In this document: positions 41,986 through 48,832 of the stretch, one piece after another
Position numbering within the stretch: position 1 is the first letter of the stretch
How the letters are laid out: each line of letters opens with the position of its first letter
Position numbers and translations under genes: made by a program
DNA from: Pelomonas nitida
GTDB taxonomy: Bacteria > Pseudomonadota > Gammaproteobacteria > Burkholderiales > Burkholderiaceae_C
Length of the DNA: 64,000 bases
NCBI RefSeq assembly: GCF_043555975.1
Contig: NZ_JBIGIA010000002.1
Coordinates: forward strand, 1-64,000
Direction: 5' to 3'
Notes under the pieces: model-generated
Told to the model about the DNA's origin: nothing
Databases searched by the model: none
What the model saw: only the letters and a program-made list of their open reading frames with translations

Positions 41986-42822
41986 TCAGGCCGGCGCCGT
42001 GGCGCTCAGTTGGGCGGCCACGTCAGCCAGCGGCTGGGCGATGCGCGTGATGCCCTGTTCCTCCAGGAAGCGGGACTCCATGCGCGTGGGTTCGTCCGGC
42101 AGCACCGCGTAATGCGGGCCGCCGGAGCGCTTGAGGATCTGCCGCGCGAAGGCCCGCGGCAGCTGGTCGTTGAAGCGGCAGCCGAGAAAGACGAAGCCCA
42201 GCGTGCTGCGGCGCTGCTGCACGAGCTCGGGGATGGGCGTCTGGATGTCGATCTCGGTCAGCACCTCGACGAAGTCGGTGTCCGACACCAGGTAGTTGCT
42301 GCCCGGGTGGCGGCCGCCCCAGGGCTTGTAGAGCACCGTCGGCGCGGCCACGGGGTCGGGCGCCAGCGAGCCGTCGGCACCGTACCAGCCGGTCCACGCA
42401 CCGAAGTGCTCGCTTTGCGACAGGCCCTGCACCTCGGCCCAGTCGCTGCGCGCGGCCAGCGCCTCGCGCAGCGTGTCGTCGTACCAGGTGTCGACGATGA
42501 GCGGCGCCGGCAGGGCGGCCAGCCAGCGGTGCAGTGCGGACGGTGCCGGCGCGCGGGCGAAGGCCTCGTCCATCAGCGCCAACAGTGTCTTGCGGTGCTT
42601 GAAGTTCTCGATGAACTGCGCGACGGCGGTGACGCGGTGCCGGATCTTGCCGGGCACGGAGCTTTTGCCGCTGAGAAAGGCGGCCAACGCGGCCGGGTCG
42701 GCGGGCACGGACGCGTCGGCGCACAGTGCCAGCAAACCCGGGCCGAGGTAGGGCGCCAGGCGACCGGCTCGCAGGCCGGCCGGCACGTCGTCGGGGAGCG
42801 TGGGGAGGGTGGTGTAGCTCAT
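41986..42822 (-). CDS. SIR2-like protein with altered active site
   Basis: A 278-residue protein resembling the SIR2_2 group. The first motif reads APYLGPGLLAL (26-29 corresponding to GAG), the middle has PLIVDTWYDDTLREAL, and LGFVFLGCRFNDQLPRAFAR matches the LLFLGYSL-type strand. In SIR2 proteins the middle motif has an asparagine (TxNYD); here the position is Trp-113, so NAD hydrolysis is probably lost or changed. It lies between a DegT-like protein and a ferredoxin in the nifB operon, an unusual setting for a SIR2 protein. Confidence 0.6.
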   Translation of the reverse strand: MSYTTLPTLPDDVPAGLRAGRLAPYLGPGLLALCADASVPADPAALAAFLSGKSSVPGKIRHRVTAVAQFIENFKHRKTLLALMDEAFARAPAPSALHRWLAALPAPLIVDTWYDDTLREALAARSDWAEVQGLSQSEHFGAWTGWYGADGSLAPDPVAAPTVLYKPWGGRHPGSNYLVSDTDFVEVLTEIDIQTPIPELVQQRRSTLGFVFLGCRFNDQLPRAFARQILKRSGGPHYAVLPDEPTRMESRFLEEQGITRIAQPLADVAAQLSATAPA

Positions 42823-42831
42823 GGCATCGGT

Positions 42832-44037
42832 TCAGTAGATGGCGGCGCCGGCGCCGACGTTGACGGAGCTGTCCTTCATCGTCTTCACGATGAACTTGAC
42901 GTGATCGGGCTCCAGGTGGCCATGGAAGGGCAGCGCGACGGCGCGGTCGGCGATGCGTTCCACGAGCGGGAACTGCCCGCGCCGCCAGCCCTGCTGCATG
43001 TAATGGAACTGCTGGTGCAGGGGCTGGCAGTACATGACGGCCTCGATGGACTCGTCGGCCATGTCCTCGATGATTTCGTCGCAGGCGCTGGCGGTGAAGC
43101 GCTTGCCCAGGTGAACCGTGTAGACCATCCAGTGCACCTCGTCGACGTCCGGCGCGACATAGGGCGGCTTGATGCCTTCGAAGGTCTGCATCTGGGCCAG
43201 GTAGTAGCCGGCGACCTCGCGCCGCTTGGCCAGGATCTCGGGCAGCCGGGCGAGCTGGCCGGCGGCCACCGCGGCGGTCAGCTCGCTCATCGCCGCCTGC
43301 AGCGGCACGCGCGAGCCGACCGACACCGAGCGCCGGTCCTTCAGCGAGCGGGCGCGCAGGTAGCGCAGCTCGGCGGCCAGCGCGTCGTCGTCGGTCAGCA
43401 CGATGCCGCCTTCGCCGCAGCACAGCGCCGACGGCTGGGAGAAATCGAACACGCTGGCGCGACCGAAGCTGCCCACCAGCCGGCCTTGCCAGCGCGAGCC
43501 GATGGCTTCGGTGGAGTCTTCCAGCAGCGTCAGCCCGCGTTCGGCGGCGAGCGCCTCGAACTCACCCCAGGCCGCCGGGTGGCCGTTGACGTTGCCCACC
43601 AGCAAGGCCTTGGTGGCCATGCCGATCTGCGCGGCTGCGCGCGTCGGGTCCAGGCAGCCGGACCAGTAGTTGATGTCGGCGAACACCAGCCGTGCGCCGG
43701 TCAGCGTCACGGCGTGGGCCACCTGGTGCCAGCCGTAGGGCGAGGCCACGACCTCGTCGCCCGGGCCGATGCCCAGCGCACGCAGCAGCAGCCAGGTGGC
43801 GATGGTGCCGCTGGCCACGGCCACGCCGTGGCGGCGATCGTGCTGCTGGGCAAAGCAGTGCTCGAAGTGCTCCACCATGCGCCCGCACGAGAGCTGCGGC
43901 TCGGCCAGCGCGGCTTGCACGAGGTGAAGTTCCACACCGCTGAGGTCGGGGTCGGACAGGCGCAGCCAGTCGTCCGGCAGGTCCAGTTCTTCGGCGGCGG
44001 CCTGGGTGGGCGGGGCGGTCAGCGTCGTGTCCATCAT
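42832..44037 (-). CDS. DegT/DnrJ/EryC1-family protein lacking the PLP lysine
   Basis: A 401-residue fold-type I aminotransferase-like protein. It has VASGTIATWLLLRALGIGPG, VVASPYGWHQVAHAVTLTGA and LLEDSTEAIGSRWQGRLVGS, the usual DegT features, including the Asp that contacts the PLP ring. The lysine that normally precedes the GEGG loop is replaced: the segment reads FDFSQPSALCCGEGG with Ser-203 at that place. It may bind a ligand or catalyse a lysine-free PLP reaction, as known for a few DegT dehydratases. It starts directly after an 86-residue unknown gene. Confidence 0.8.
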   Translation of the reverse strand: MMDTTLTAPPTQAAAEELDLPDDWLRLSDPDLSGVELHLVQAALAEPQLSCGRMVEHFEHCFAQQHDRRHGVAVASGTIATWLLLRALGIGPGDEVVASPYGWHQVAHAVTLTGARLVFADINYWSGCLDPTRAAAQIGMATKALLVGNVNGHPAAWGEFEALAAERGLTLLEDSTEAIGSRWQGRLVGSFGRASVFDFSQPSALCCGEGGIVLTDDDALAAELRYLRARSLKDRRSVSVGSRVPLQAAMSELTAAVAAGQLARLPEILAKRREVAGYYLAQMQTFEGIKPPYVAPDVDEVHWMVYTVHLGKRFTASACDEIIEDMADESIEAVMYCQPLHQQFHYMQQGWRRGQFPLVERIADRAVALPFHGHLEPDHVKFIVKTMKDSSVNVGAGAAIY

Positions 44038-44298
44038 TCAAGCCAGGAAGAGACCGGCAGCCTGGGCCGGATCGGTGGTGACTGACCAGCAGTGGCCGTC
44101 GCTGGCCCCGAGGTAGAGGCGCCGCTGCGGGCCCTGGGCGGCGGGCACCTCGCTGCGCATGTCGAAGGCGTCGACGACGACGACCCGCAGTGGCGCGTAT
44201 TGCGCGCGTAGCAGCGCGGCCGCCTCGCGTGCCGACGCGGCCGTCTCGGCCAGGCGCAAGGCCTCGGCCAGCTGGCCGGCGTCGAACGGTGCGGTCAT
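44038..44298 (-). CDS. Small nif-operon hypothetical protein
   Basis: An 86-residue protein (LAEALRLAETAASAREAAAL, VVVVDAFDMRSEVPAAQG) with no recognised domain. Its ATG overlaps the nifT stop, so it is co-translated with nifT. It ends immediately before the DegT-like gene. A match to an uncharacterised nif-linked family is possible but I cannot name it with confidence. Confidence 0.6.
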   Translation of the reverse strand: MTAPFDAGQLAEALRLAETAASAREAAALLRAQYAPLRVVVVDAFDMRSEVPAAQGPQRRLYLGASDGHCWSVTTDPAQAAGLFLA

Positions 44299-44516
44299 CA
44301 GTCGCTCCCGCCGGACAGCCGGCGCGCCTCGACCGTGATCGGCAGCCCGGTGCCGGCCGCCATCTCCGGCAGCGCCAGCTCCCAGCCGTTGGCCAGCGTC
44401 ACGGTGCCGCCCCACAGCTCGGGCTTTTCCTGCGCGACGATGGGCTCCTCGAGGTCCTTCTTGGGCACGTAGGCAGACAGCACGCCGGCCGTGCTCCTTC
44501 GGATCATGACTTTCAT
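44298..44516 (-). CDS. nifT: NifT/FixU protein
   Basis: A 72-residue protein starting KVMIRRSTAGVLSAYVPKKD, then LEEPIVAQEKPELWGGTVTL, the NifT/FixU signature. Its function is unknown; deletion in other diazotrophs has little effect. In many clusters nifT follows nifK, but here it follows nifS in the nifB operon. It starts 24 nt after the nifS stop. Confidence 0.93.
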   Translation of the reverse strand: MKVMIRRSTAGVLSAYVPKKDLEEPIVAQEKPELWGGTVTLANGWELALPEMAAGTGLPITVEARRLSGGSD

Positions 44517-44540
44517 GCGGGCTCCGTGGGTTTGTTCATG

Positions 44541-45698
44541 TCAGACGGGGGTGGCCTGGGTCGCGTCGGCCAGCAGCGGCAGCAGCGCGGTGCGCACGGC
44601 GGCGATGGCGCGCTCGATGTCGTCCACCGTCGTATCGCGCCCGGTGGACAGCCGGATGGCGGCCTTGGCGCGGTCGGCGGGCTCGCCCATGGCCAGCAGC
44701 ACATGCGAGGGCTGCGTGCCACCGGCGCTGCAGGCCGCACCGGACGACGCCAGCACGCCCGCGCGCTCCAGGCGCGACAGCACCTGGTCGGCGTCCAGCG
44801 TGCCCAGGCGCAGGCAGGTCGTGTTGGGCAGTCGCGCGACGGAGCGGCCATAGACGTGCACCTGCGGTGACAGCGCCAACAGCCCCTGCTCCAGCCGTTG
44901 TTGCAGCTCGTGCAGATGCGCGAGGTCCGCGCGCAGCGTCAATGCCGCGCGCTCGGCCGCGGCGGCAAACCCCAGGATGCCCGGCAGGTTCTCGGTGCCG
45001 CCGCGCCGCTGGCGTTCCTGCCGGCCCGACAGCAGCGCCGGCAGCGCCAGACCCTTGCGCATCACCAGCGCACCGATGCCCTTGGGGCCGTGCAGCTTGT
45101 GGGCCGAGACGGACCACAGATCCGCCCCCGAGGCGTCGAAGCGCAGCTCGCTCTTGCCGGCGAGCTGGGTGGCGTCCACATGCATCAGCGCGCCCGCCGC
45201 CTGCGCCAGCCGGGCGAGGGCCGCAACGGGCATGCACACGCCCGTCTCGTTGTTCGCGCCCATGACGCTGACCAGCGCCACATCGGGCCCGATGAGCCGC
45301 TCGGCCGCGGCCAGGTCCAGGCTGCCATCGGTCTGCACCGGCAGCAGGTCGACGGCCACGCCTTCGCCGCGCAGCCGCTGCGCCAGCGTGAGCTGGGCCG
45401 GATGCTCGACGCTGCTGAGCACCAGGCGGTTGCGCCCCGCCGTGCGGCCCGCAGCCAGGCCGCCGAGCAGGGCCATGTGGTTGGCCTCGGTCGCGCCGCT
45501 GGTGAACACCAGTTCGGCCCCCTGGCAGCCCAGGAAGCTGGCGACGCGCGTGCGTGCGTCGGCCAGCGCGCGGCGCGCGGCCTGGCCCGCCGCGTGTGTC
45601 GACGACGGGTTGGCCCAGAGGGTCAGCAGCGCGTCCTGCACCTCCTCGATGGCTTCGGCGCAGGGGCGGGTGGTGGCGTTGTGGTCGAGGTAGATCAT
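44541..45698 (-). CDS. nifS: Cysteine desulfurase for nitrogenase Fe-S clusters
   Basis: A 385-residue class V PLP enzyme starting IYLDHNATTRPCAEAIEEVQ. The PLP lysine is in VSAHKLHGPKGIGALVMRK near residue 202, and the sulfur-donating cysteine is in SSGAACSAGGTQPSHVL near residue 324. NifS supplies sulfur from cysteine to NifU. ATG at 45698 overlaps the stop of the upstream gene (ATGA). No nifU is next to it in this operon. Confidence 0.96.
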   Translation of the reverse strand: MIYLDHNATTRPCAEAIEEVQDALLTLWANPSSTHAAGQAARRALADARTRVASFLGCQGAELVFTSGATEANHMALLGGLAAGRTAGRNRLVLSSVEHPAQLTLAQRLRGEGVAVDLLPVQTDGSLDLAAAERLIGPDVALVSVMGANNETGVCMPVAALARLAQAAGALMHVDATQLAGKSELRFDASGADLWSVSAHKLHGPKGIGALVMRKGLALPALLSGRQERQRRGGTENLPGILGFAAAAERAALTLRADLAHLHELQQRLEQGLLALSPQVHVYGRSVARLPNTTCLRLGTLDADQVLSRLERAGVLASSGAACSAGGTQPSHVLLAMGEPADRAKAAIRLSTGRDTTVDDIERAIAAVRTALLPLLADATQATPV

Positions 45699-46042
45699 TG
45701 CCAGAACTCCCGCGCCGGGTCGGCGCACAGCAGCTCCAGCAGCACCGGCAGCGGTCCTTCGCGGCACAGGCGCCAGCCGCCCTCGGCGTGATCGCGGGCG
45801 AACAGCAGCCAGCCGGCATCCGGCTGCGGGCGCAGCCAGGCGATGTCGATCTCGCCGCCGTCCGGATCGACGTTGCGGGAGCAGTTGGGGCTGACGACCT
45901 TCCAGCCTTCGCCCTCCGGCACGACCTGGGGGTGCACGTATTTGTAGCGTTGGCGGCGGGCCAGCGCGCGCTCGATGCGCAGCGCGTCCAGCGGCAGCAC
46001 CACGCCACTGGCGCCTTCCGGCAGGCTGAGCGGCTGGCTCAT
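45695..46042 (-). CDS. Conserved nif-linked protein of unknown function
   Basis: A 115-residue protein with the block RYKYVHPQVVPEGEGWKVVS, then PNCSRNVDPDGGEIDIAWLR, which recalls the DUF3024-type nif-cluster proteins. It has one cysteine in PNCSR and several aromatics. ATGA overlaps join it to nifZ2 upstream and nifS downstream. No biochemical role is known. Confidence 0.7.
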   Translation of the reverse strand: MSQPLSLPEGASGVVLPLDALRIERALARRQRYKYVHPQVVPEGEGWKVVSPNCSRNVDPDGGEIDIAWLRPQPDAGWLLFARDHAEGGWRLCREGPLPVLLELLCADPAREFWQ

Positions 46043-46323
46043 GCGCCCAGCTCCTCGGCCGGCTGGGGCAGCGGCAGCGGGCTGCCCGCCGGCAGGATCT
46101 CGTGCTCCAGGCAGCCGATGACGGCCAGCCCAAAGTCGACCATGTAGACGGCGATGTTGGCCTCGGCGTGGTGACCCACCTGCACGATCTCGCCGGGCCC
46201 GCCGGCGACGATCATCAGCTGGTCTTCGGCCACGTCCGGGTGGCTGCCGTCGTTGTAGAGGTCCACCGCCGCGACGACGGGCTGGCCCCACTGGAACTTG
46301 GGAACGGCGGGTTCGATGAGCAT
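46039..46323 (-). CDS. nifZ: NifZ-domain protein, second copy
   Basis: A 94-residue NifZ-like protein: KFQWGQPVVAAVDLYNDGSH, then IVQVGHHAEANIAVYMVDFG and VIGCLEHEIL align with the NifZ domain. It is more diverged than its neighbour and has GGAGG at its start. NifZ in other bacteria acts with NifH in P-cluster maturation. The two copies in tandem may have divided roles. Confidence 0.83.
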   Translation of the reverse strand: MLIEPAVPKFQWGQPVVAAVDLYNDGSHPDVAEDQLMIVAGGPGEIVQVGHHAEANIAVYMVDFGLAVIGCLEHEILPAGSPLPLPQPAEELGA

Positions 46324-46340
46324 GGCCTGTCCTCCTGGGG

Positions 46341-46676
46341 TCAACGCAAGGATGTGAGCTGCGCGGCCTTGTCGCCGAGCTGTGCCAGCACGTCGTCGGG
46401 CAGGTGATCCAGCGTGCAGAGCTCCTTGGCACGCATGCCGACGCGGTGCCCGCTGTCGACGAACTCCACGGCGTAGATGTAGAACTGCTGCAGGAAGGTG
46501 CCGATGGAGGTGACGAAGCCCACCTCGCCCTTGTTCACGAGCACCGCGCCGATGTCCTTGCCGTTGTAGGTGCCGTCGTTGCGGATGACGCTGCGGCTGA
46601 CCACGCGCTCGCCCATGCGAAAGCGCGGGGGCGAGGCGATCTCGAGTTCGTCGTCGTCGCGGGCGATGTCAGCCAT
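46341..46676 (-). CDS. nifZ: NifZ protein, first copy
   Basis: A 111-residue NifZ. FRMGERVVSRSVIRNDGTYN, then GEVGFVTSIGTFLQQFYIYA and RVGMRAKELCTLD are the characteristic sequence of the NifZ domain. It helps mature the MoFe protein's second P-cluster in Azotobacter. The start overlaps the end of the LRV gene by 8 nt. It is shorter than the 159-residue Azotobacter protein. Confidence 0.93.
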   Translation of the reverse strand: MADIARDDDELEIASPPRFRMGERVVSRSVIRNDGTYNGKDIGAVLVNKGEVGFVTSIGTFLQQFYIYAVEFVDSGHRVGMRAKELCTLDHLPDDVLAQLGDKAAQLTSLR

Positions 46677-47484
46677 GGGGCAGCTCCTCGGGGGCGGGCA
46701 CTGAGGCCAGGCCCGGGCGGCGCAGCAGGCCCCGCCGGTGGGCGGCGCGCGCGCGCACCTCGCTGTCGGGGTCGTCGAGGTACAGGCCCAGCACCGTTTC
46801 GTCGGCGCGGCCGGCGGCCTCCCAGCGCACCAGCAGGTCCGTATCGCGGCTGAAGCGGCCCAGCAGGGGTGCCGGCAGGCGCTGCGCGACGACGCGCCGC
46901 ACCTCGGGCTCGGGGTCTGCAGCCAGCGGCCACAGGCCGGGCATGTCGAGCCGCCGGGCAACCTCCTGGCGGACCTGCGCGTCGGCGTCGCGGGCGAGCA
47001 GCGGCAGCAGCGCGACGGGCAGCCGCCGGGCCACGGTGGCGCGAACCTGGTAGTCGGCGTCGTGCATCATCGTGGCGAGCTGCTCCGGGGCCAGGCGTTG
47101 CGCCACGCGGATGCGCACCTCGCGGTGCGGGTCGCCCCGCAGCCGCTGCAGCTGCCGCTGGGGCAGGCGCAGCGCCAGCTGCAGCCGCACGGTCTCGTCG
47201 GGGTCGTCGATGAGCGCGGGCAGCAGGAAGACATCGGCGTGGCGCGCGGCGATGGCGCGTACCTCGAAGTAGCCGTGCTGCAGGTGTCGCGCGGCCAGCG
47301 CCGGGTGGCGCGCGAAGAAGCGGTCGATGCGCCGGGCGTAGGCGTCCTGCAGGCAGGCACGGCCGGGCTCACAGGCCTGCTGCGGCAGCAGATCCCGGTG
47401 TTCGCATGTCGAGCAGTCCAGCGGGCCGCCCTGCCAGTGGCGAGCCGGGATGTCGTTCCAGCCGGGTGCGGAAAAGTCGGTCAT
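46669..47484 (-). CDS. Leucine-rich-variant (LRV) Fe-S protein
   Basis: A 271-residue protein. The N-terminal cysteine cluster CSTCEHRDLLPQQACEPGRAC (residues about 24-44) should bind a [4Fe-4S] centre. It is followed by about eight LRV repeats of roughly 24 residues with the pattern D-x-x-x-x-VR-x-x-(V/L)A-RL (for example DADYQVRATVARRLPVALLP). The LRV fold was first described for an Azotobacter nif-cluster protein. It could be a scaffold for other assembly proteins. ATGA couples it to the TPR gene. Confidence 0.9.
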   Translation of the reverse strand: MTDFSAPGWNDIPARHWQGGPLDCSTCEHRDLLPQQACEPGRACLQDAYARRIDRFFARHPALAARHLQHGYFEVRAIAARHADVFLLPALIDDPDETVRLQLALRLPQRQLQRLRGDPHREVRIRVAQRLAPEQLATMMHDADYQVRATVARRLPVALLPLLARDADAQVRQEVARRLDMPGLWPLAADPEPEVRRVVAQRLPAPLLGRFSRDTDLLVRWEAAGRADETVLGLYLDDPDSEVRARAAHRRGLLRRPGLASVPAPEELPHG

Positions 47485-48089
47485 GACGGGCTCCCGGGCC
47501 GGGCGGTGGCTGCGGCATCGAGCAGGCGCCAGGCCTGCGCGCCGGTGGCCGCAAGCGCCGGGCCGGCGTCGGCATCGTCCGGGTCATCGCCGTCCTGCAG
47601 GCGCCGCAACTGGCGCAACCGGACCGCCTCGATGACGGCGGCGCCCACGCGGTCGTCCGGGTCGAGCACGCGCAGCTTGGCCAGCGCGGCCTGCGCCTCG
47701 GCGCCGTCGCCCAGCCGCAGGCTCAGGTAGGCGTAGCCCTTGAGCACCCACAGGTAAAAGCGCGTCGCCACGTCGTCGCCGGCGCCTGGCAGCGGGCAGT
47801 CGGGCACATCGCGCCACAGCGGCGGCAGCCCCAGGGCCTGGGCCGCGCTGAGCAGTGCCTTGCGCGCGACGGCGCGGGCCAGGCGCGGGCGGTGGCTGTA
47901 GAAGTAGTGGCGGTAGAACGCGATCAGCACGGCCGGGTGGCTGGGCGCCAGCGCACTGGCGCGCATCAGCGCGGCCATCGTGCGCGTCGCGTCACCGCGG
48001 GCCTGGCCCGCTTCGCGCAGCGCGGCTTCGGCCTCGGGCGGCAAGCCCTGGCCCAGCACGGCAGCGTCGAAGTCGGCAACGGGTGTCAT
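47481..48089 (-). CDS. TPR-like nif-operon protein
   Basis: A 202-residue helical protein. TPR-like pairs are visible: AALMRASALAPSHPAVLIAF near residue 40, and LWVLKGYAYLSLRLGDGAEA near residue 112 followed by ALAKLRVLDPDDRVG. The C-terminus is acidic and Ala-rich. It may mediate protein contacts in the nifB-nifS operon. It lies 23 nt after the IscA-type gene and overlaps the LRV gene. Confidence 0.7.
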   Translation of the reverse strand: MTPVADFDAAVLGQGLPPEAEAALREAGQARGDATRTMAALMRASALAPSHPAVLIAFYRHYFYSHRPRLARAVARKALLSAAQALGLPPLWRDVPDCPLPGAGDDVATRFYLWVLKGYAYLSLRLGDGAEAQAALAKLRVLDPDDRVGAAVIEAVRLRQLRRLQDGDDPDDADAGPALAATGAQAWRLLDAAATARPGSPS

Positions 48090-48112
48090 GGCCGTGCGGT
48101 GCGTGGCGTGAA

Positions 48113-48514
48113 TCAGTGGCCGACCGGGCGGGCCGTGCGGCGCACGATGGCGCTGACGGACACACTGGCCTCGGCCGGCGGGCTGGCGTCTGCCGAGCTG
48201 GAGCAGCCGCAGGCGCCGGCCTTGGGGTTGACGAAGGTCAGGCCCGAGGAGGTCGGCGTCTCGGCGAAGTCCACGGTCACGCCTTCCAGCATGAGGCGGC
48301 TTTCCGCAGGCAGGTAGAGCTTGACGTCGTCCACCTGCACCTCGCTGTCACCGGCACGCGGTGCGGATTCGACGCTGAACTCGGCGCTGTAGCCCGAGCA
48401 GCCGCCGGGCGTGACGGTCAGGCGAAAGCCGCCGGCCGGGTGGTCGGAAAAGCGCACCATGCGCCGGATGAATTTCGTGGCGGCCGGGGTGACGGTGAAG
48501 TCGGGTTGAAGCAT
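48113..48514 (-). CDS. A-type Fe-S carrier, Nif-IscA type
   Basis: A 133-residue HesB/IscA protein. Conserved cysteines occur in TPGGCSGYSAEFS (near residue 38) and ACGCSSS (near residue 100), preceded by LTFVNPKAG. A 30-residue tail without conserved residues follows. It should carry Fe-S clusters for nitrogenase maturation. It lies between fdxN and the TPR gene in the nifB operon. Confidence 0.92.
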   Translation of the reverse strand: MLQPDFTVTPAATKFIRRMVRFSDHPAGGFRLTVTPGGCSGYSAEFSVESAPRAGDSEVQVDDVKLYLPAESRLMLEGVTVDFAETPTSSGLTFVNPKAGACGCSSSADASPPAEASVSVSAIVRRTARPVGH

Positions 48515-48606
48515 GGGTTGTCTCCTGGGAGCGTTGGCGCGCCTGGGGCGCGCGTCTCGGGCCGGGCGGCCCGTTCAGCCGGCGTGGCTGCGGAAGCGGC
48601 CCCGCG

Positions 48607-48801
48607 TCACGCCGGCTTGATACAGCCGTCCACCGGGCAGACGGACACGCACTGCGGCGCGTCGAACTGCCCCTCGCACTCGGTGCACTTGGCCGGGTCG
48701 ATGATGAAAGTGCCACCCTTCTCGCGGATGGCGACGTTGGGGCACTCGGGCTCGCAGGCGGAGCAGCCGGTGCAGCTGGAGGCGATGATCTTCAGGGCCA
48801 T
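48607..48801 (-). CDS. fdxN: 2[4Fe-4S] ferredoxin FdxN
   Basis: A 64-residue ferredoxin with the motifs CTGCSACEPECPNVAI and, near the C-terminus, KCTECEGQFDAPQCVSVCPV, the second being the longer version seen in NifB-linked ferredoxins. It probably passes electrons to NifB or nitrogenase reductase. GGAG precedes the ATG. It starts 31 nt after nifB. Confidence 0.94.
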   Translation of the reverse strand: MALKIIASSCTGCSACEPECPNVAIREKGGTFIIDPAKCTECEGQFDAPQCVSVCPVDGCIKPA

Positions 48802-48832
48802 GGGGGTCTCCGGGGGCGGTGGGAATGAGGCG

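Noticed and set aside
40678..44085. Very long plus-strand reading frame of 1135 codons
   Set aside because: It is antisense to amine oxidase, ferredoxin, SIR2-like and DegT-like genes with clear motifs; high GC gives such shadow frames, and its translation is low-complexity.
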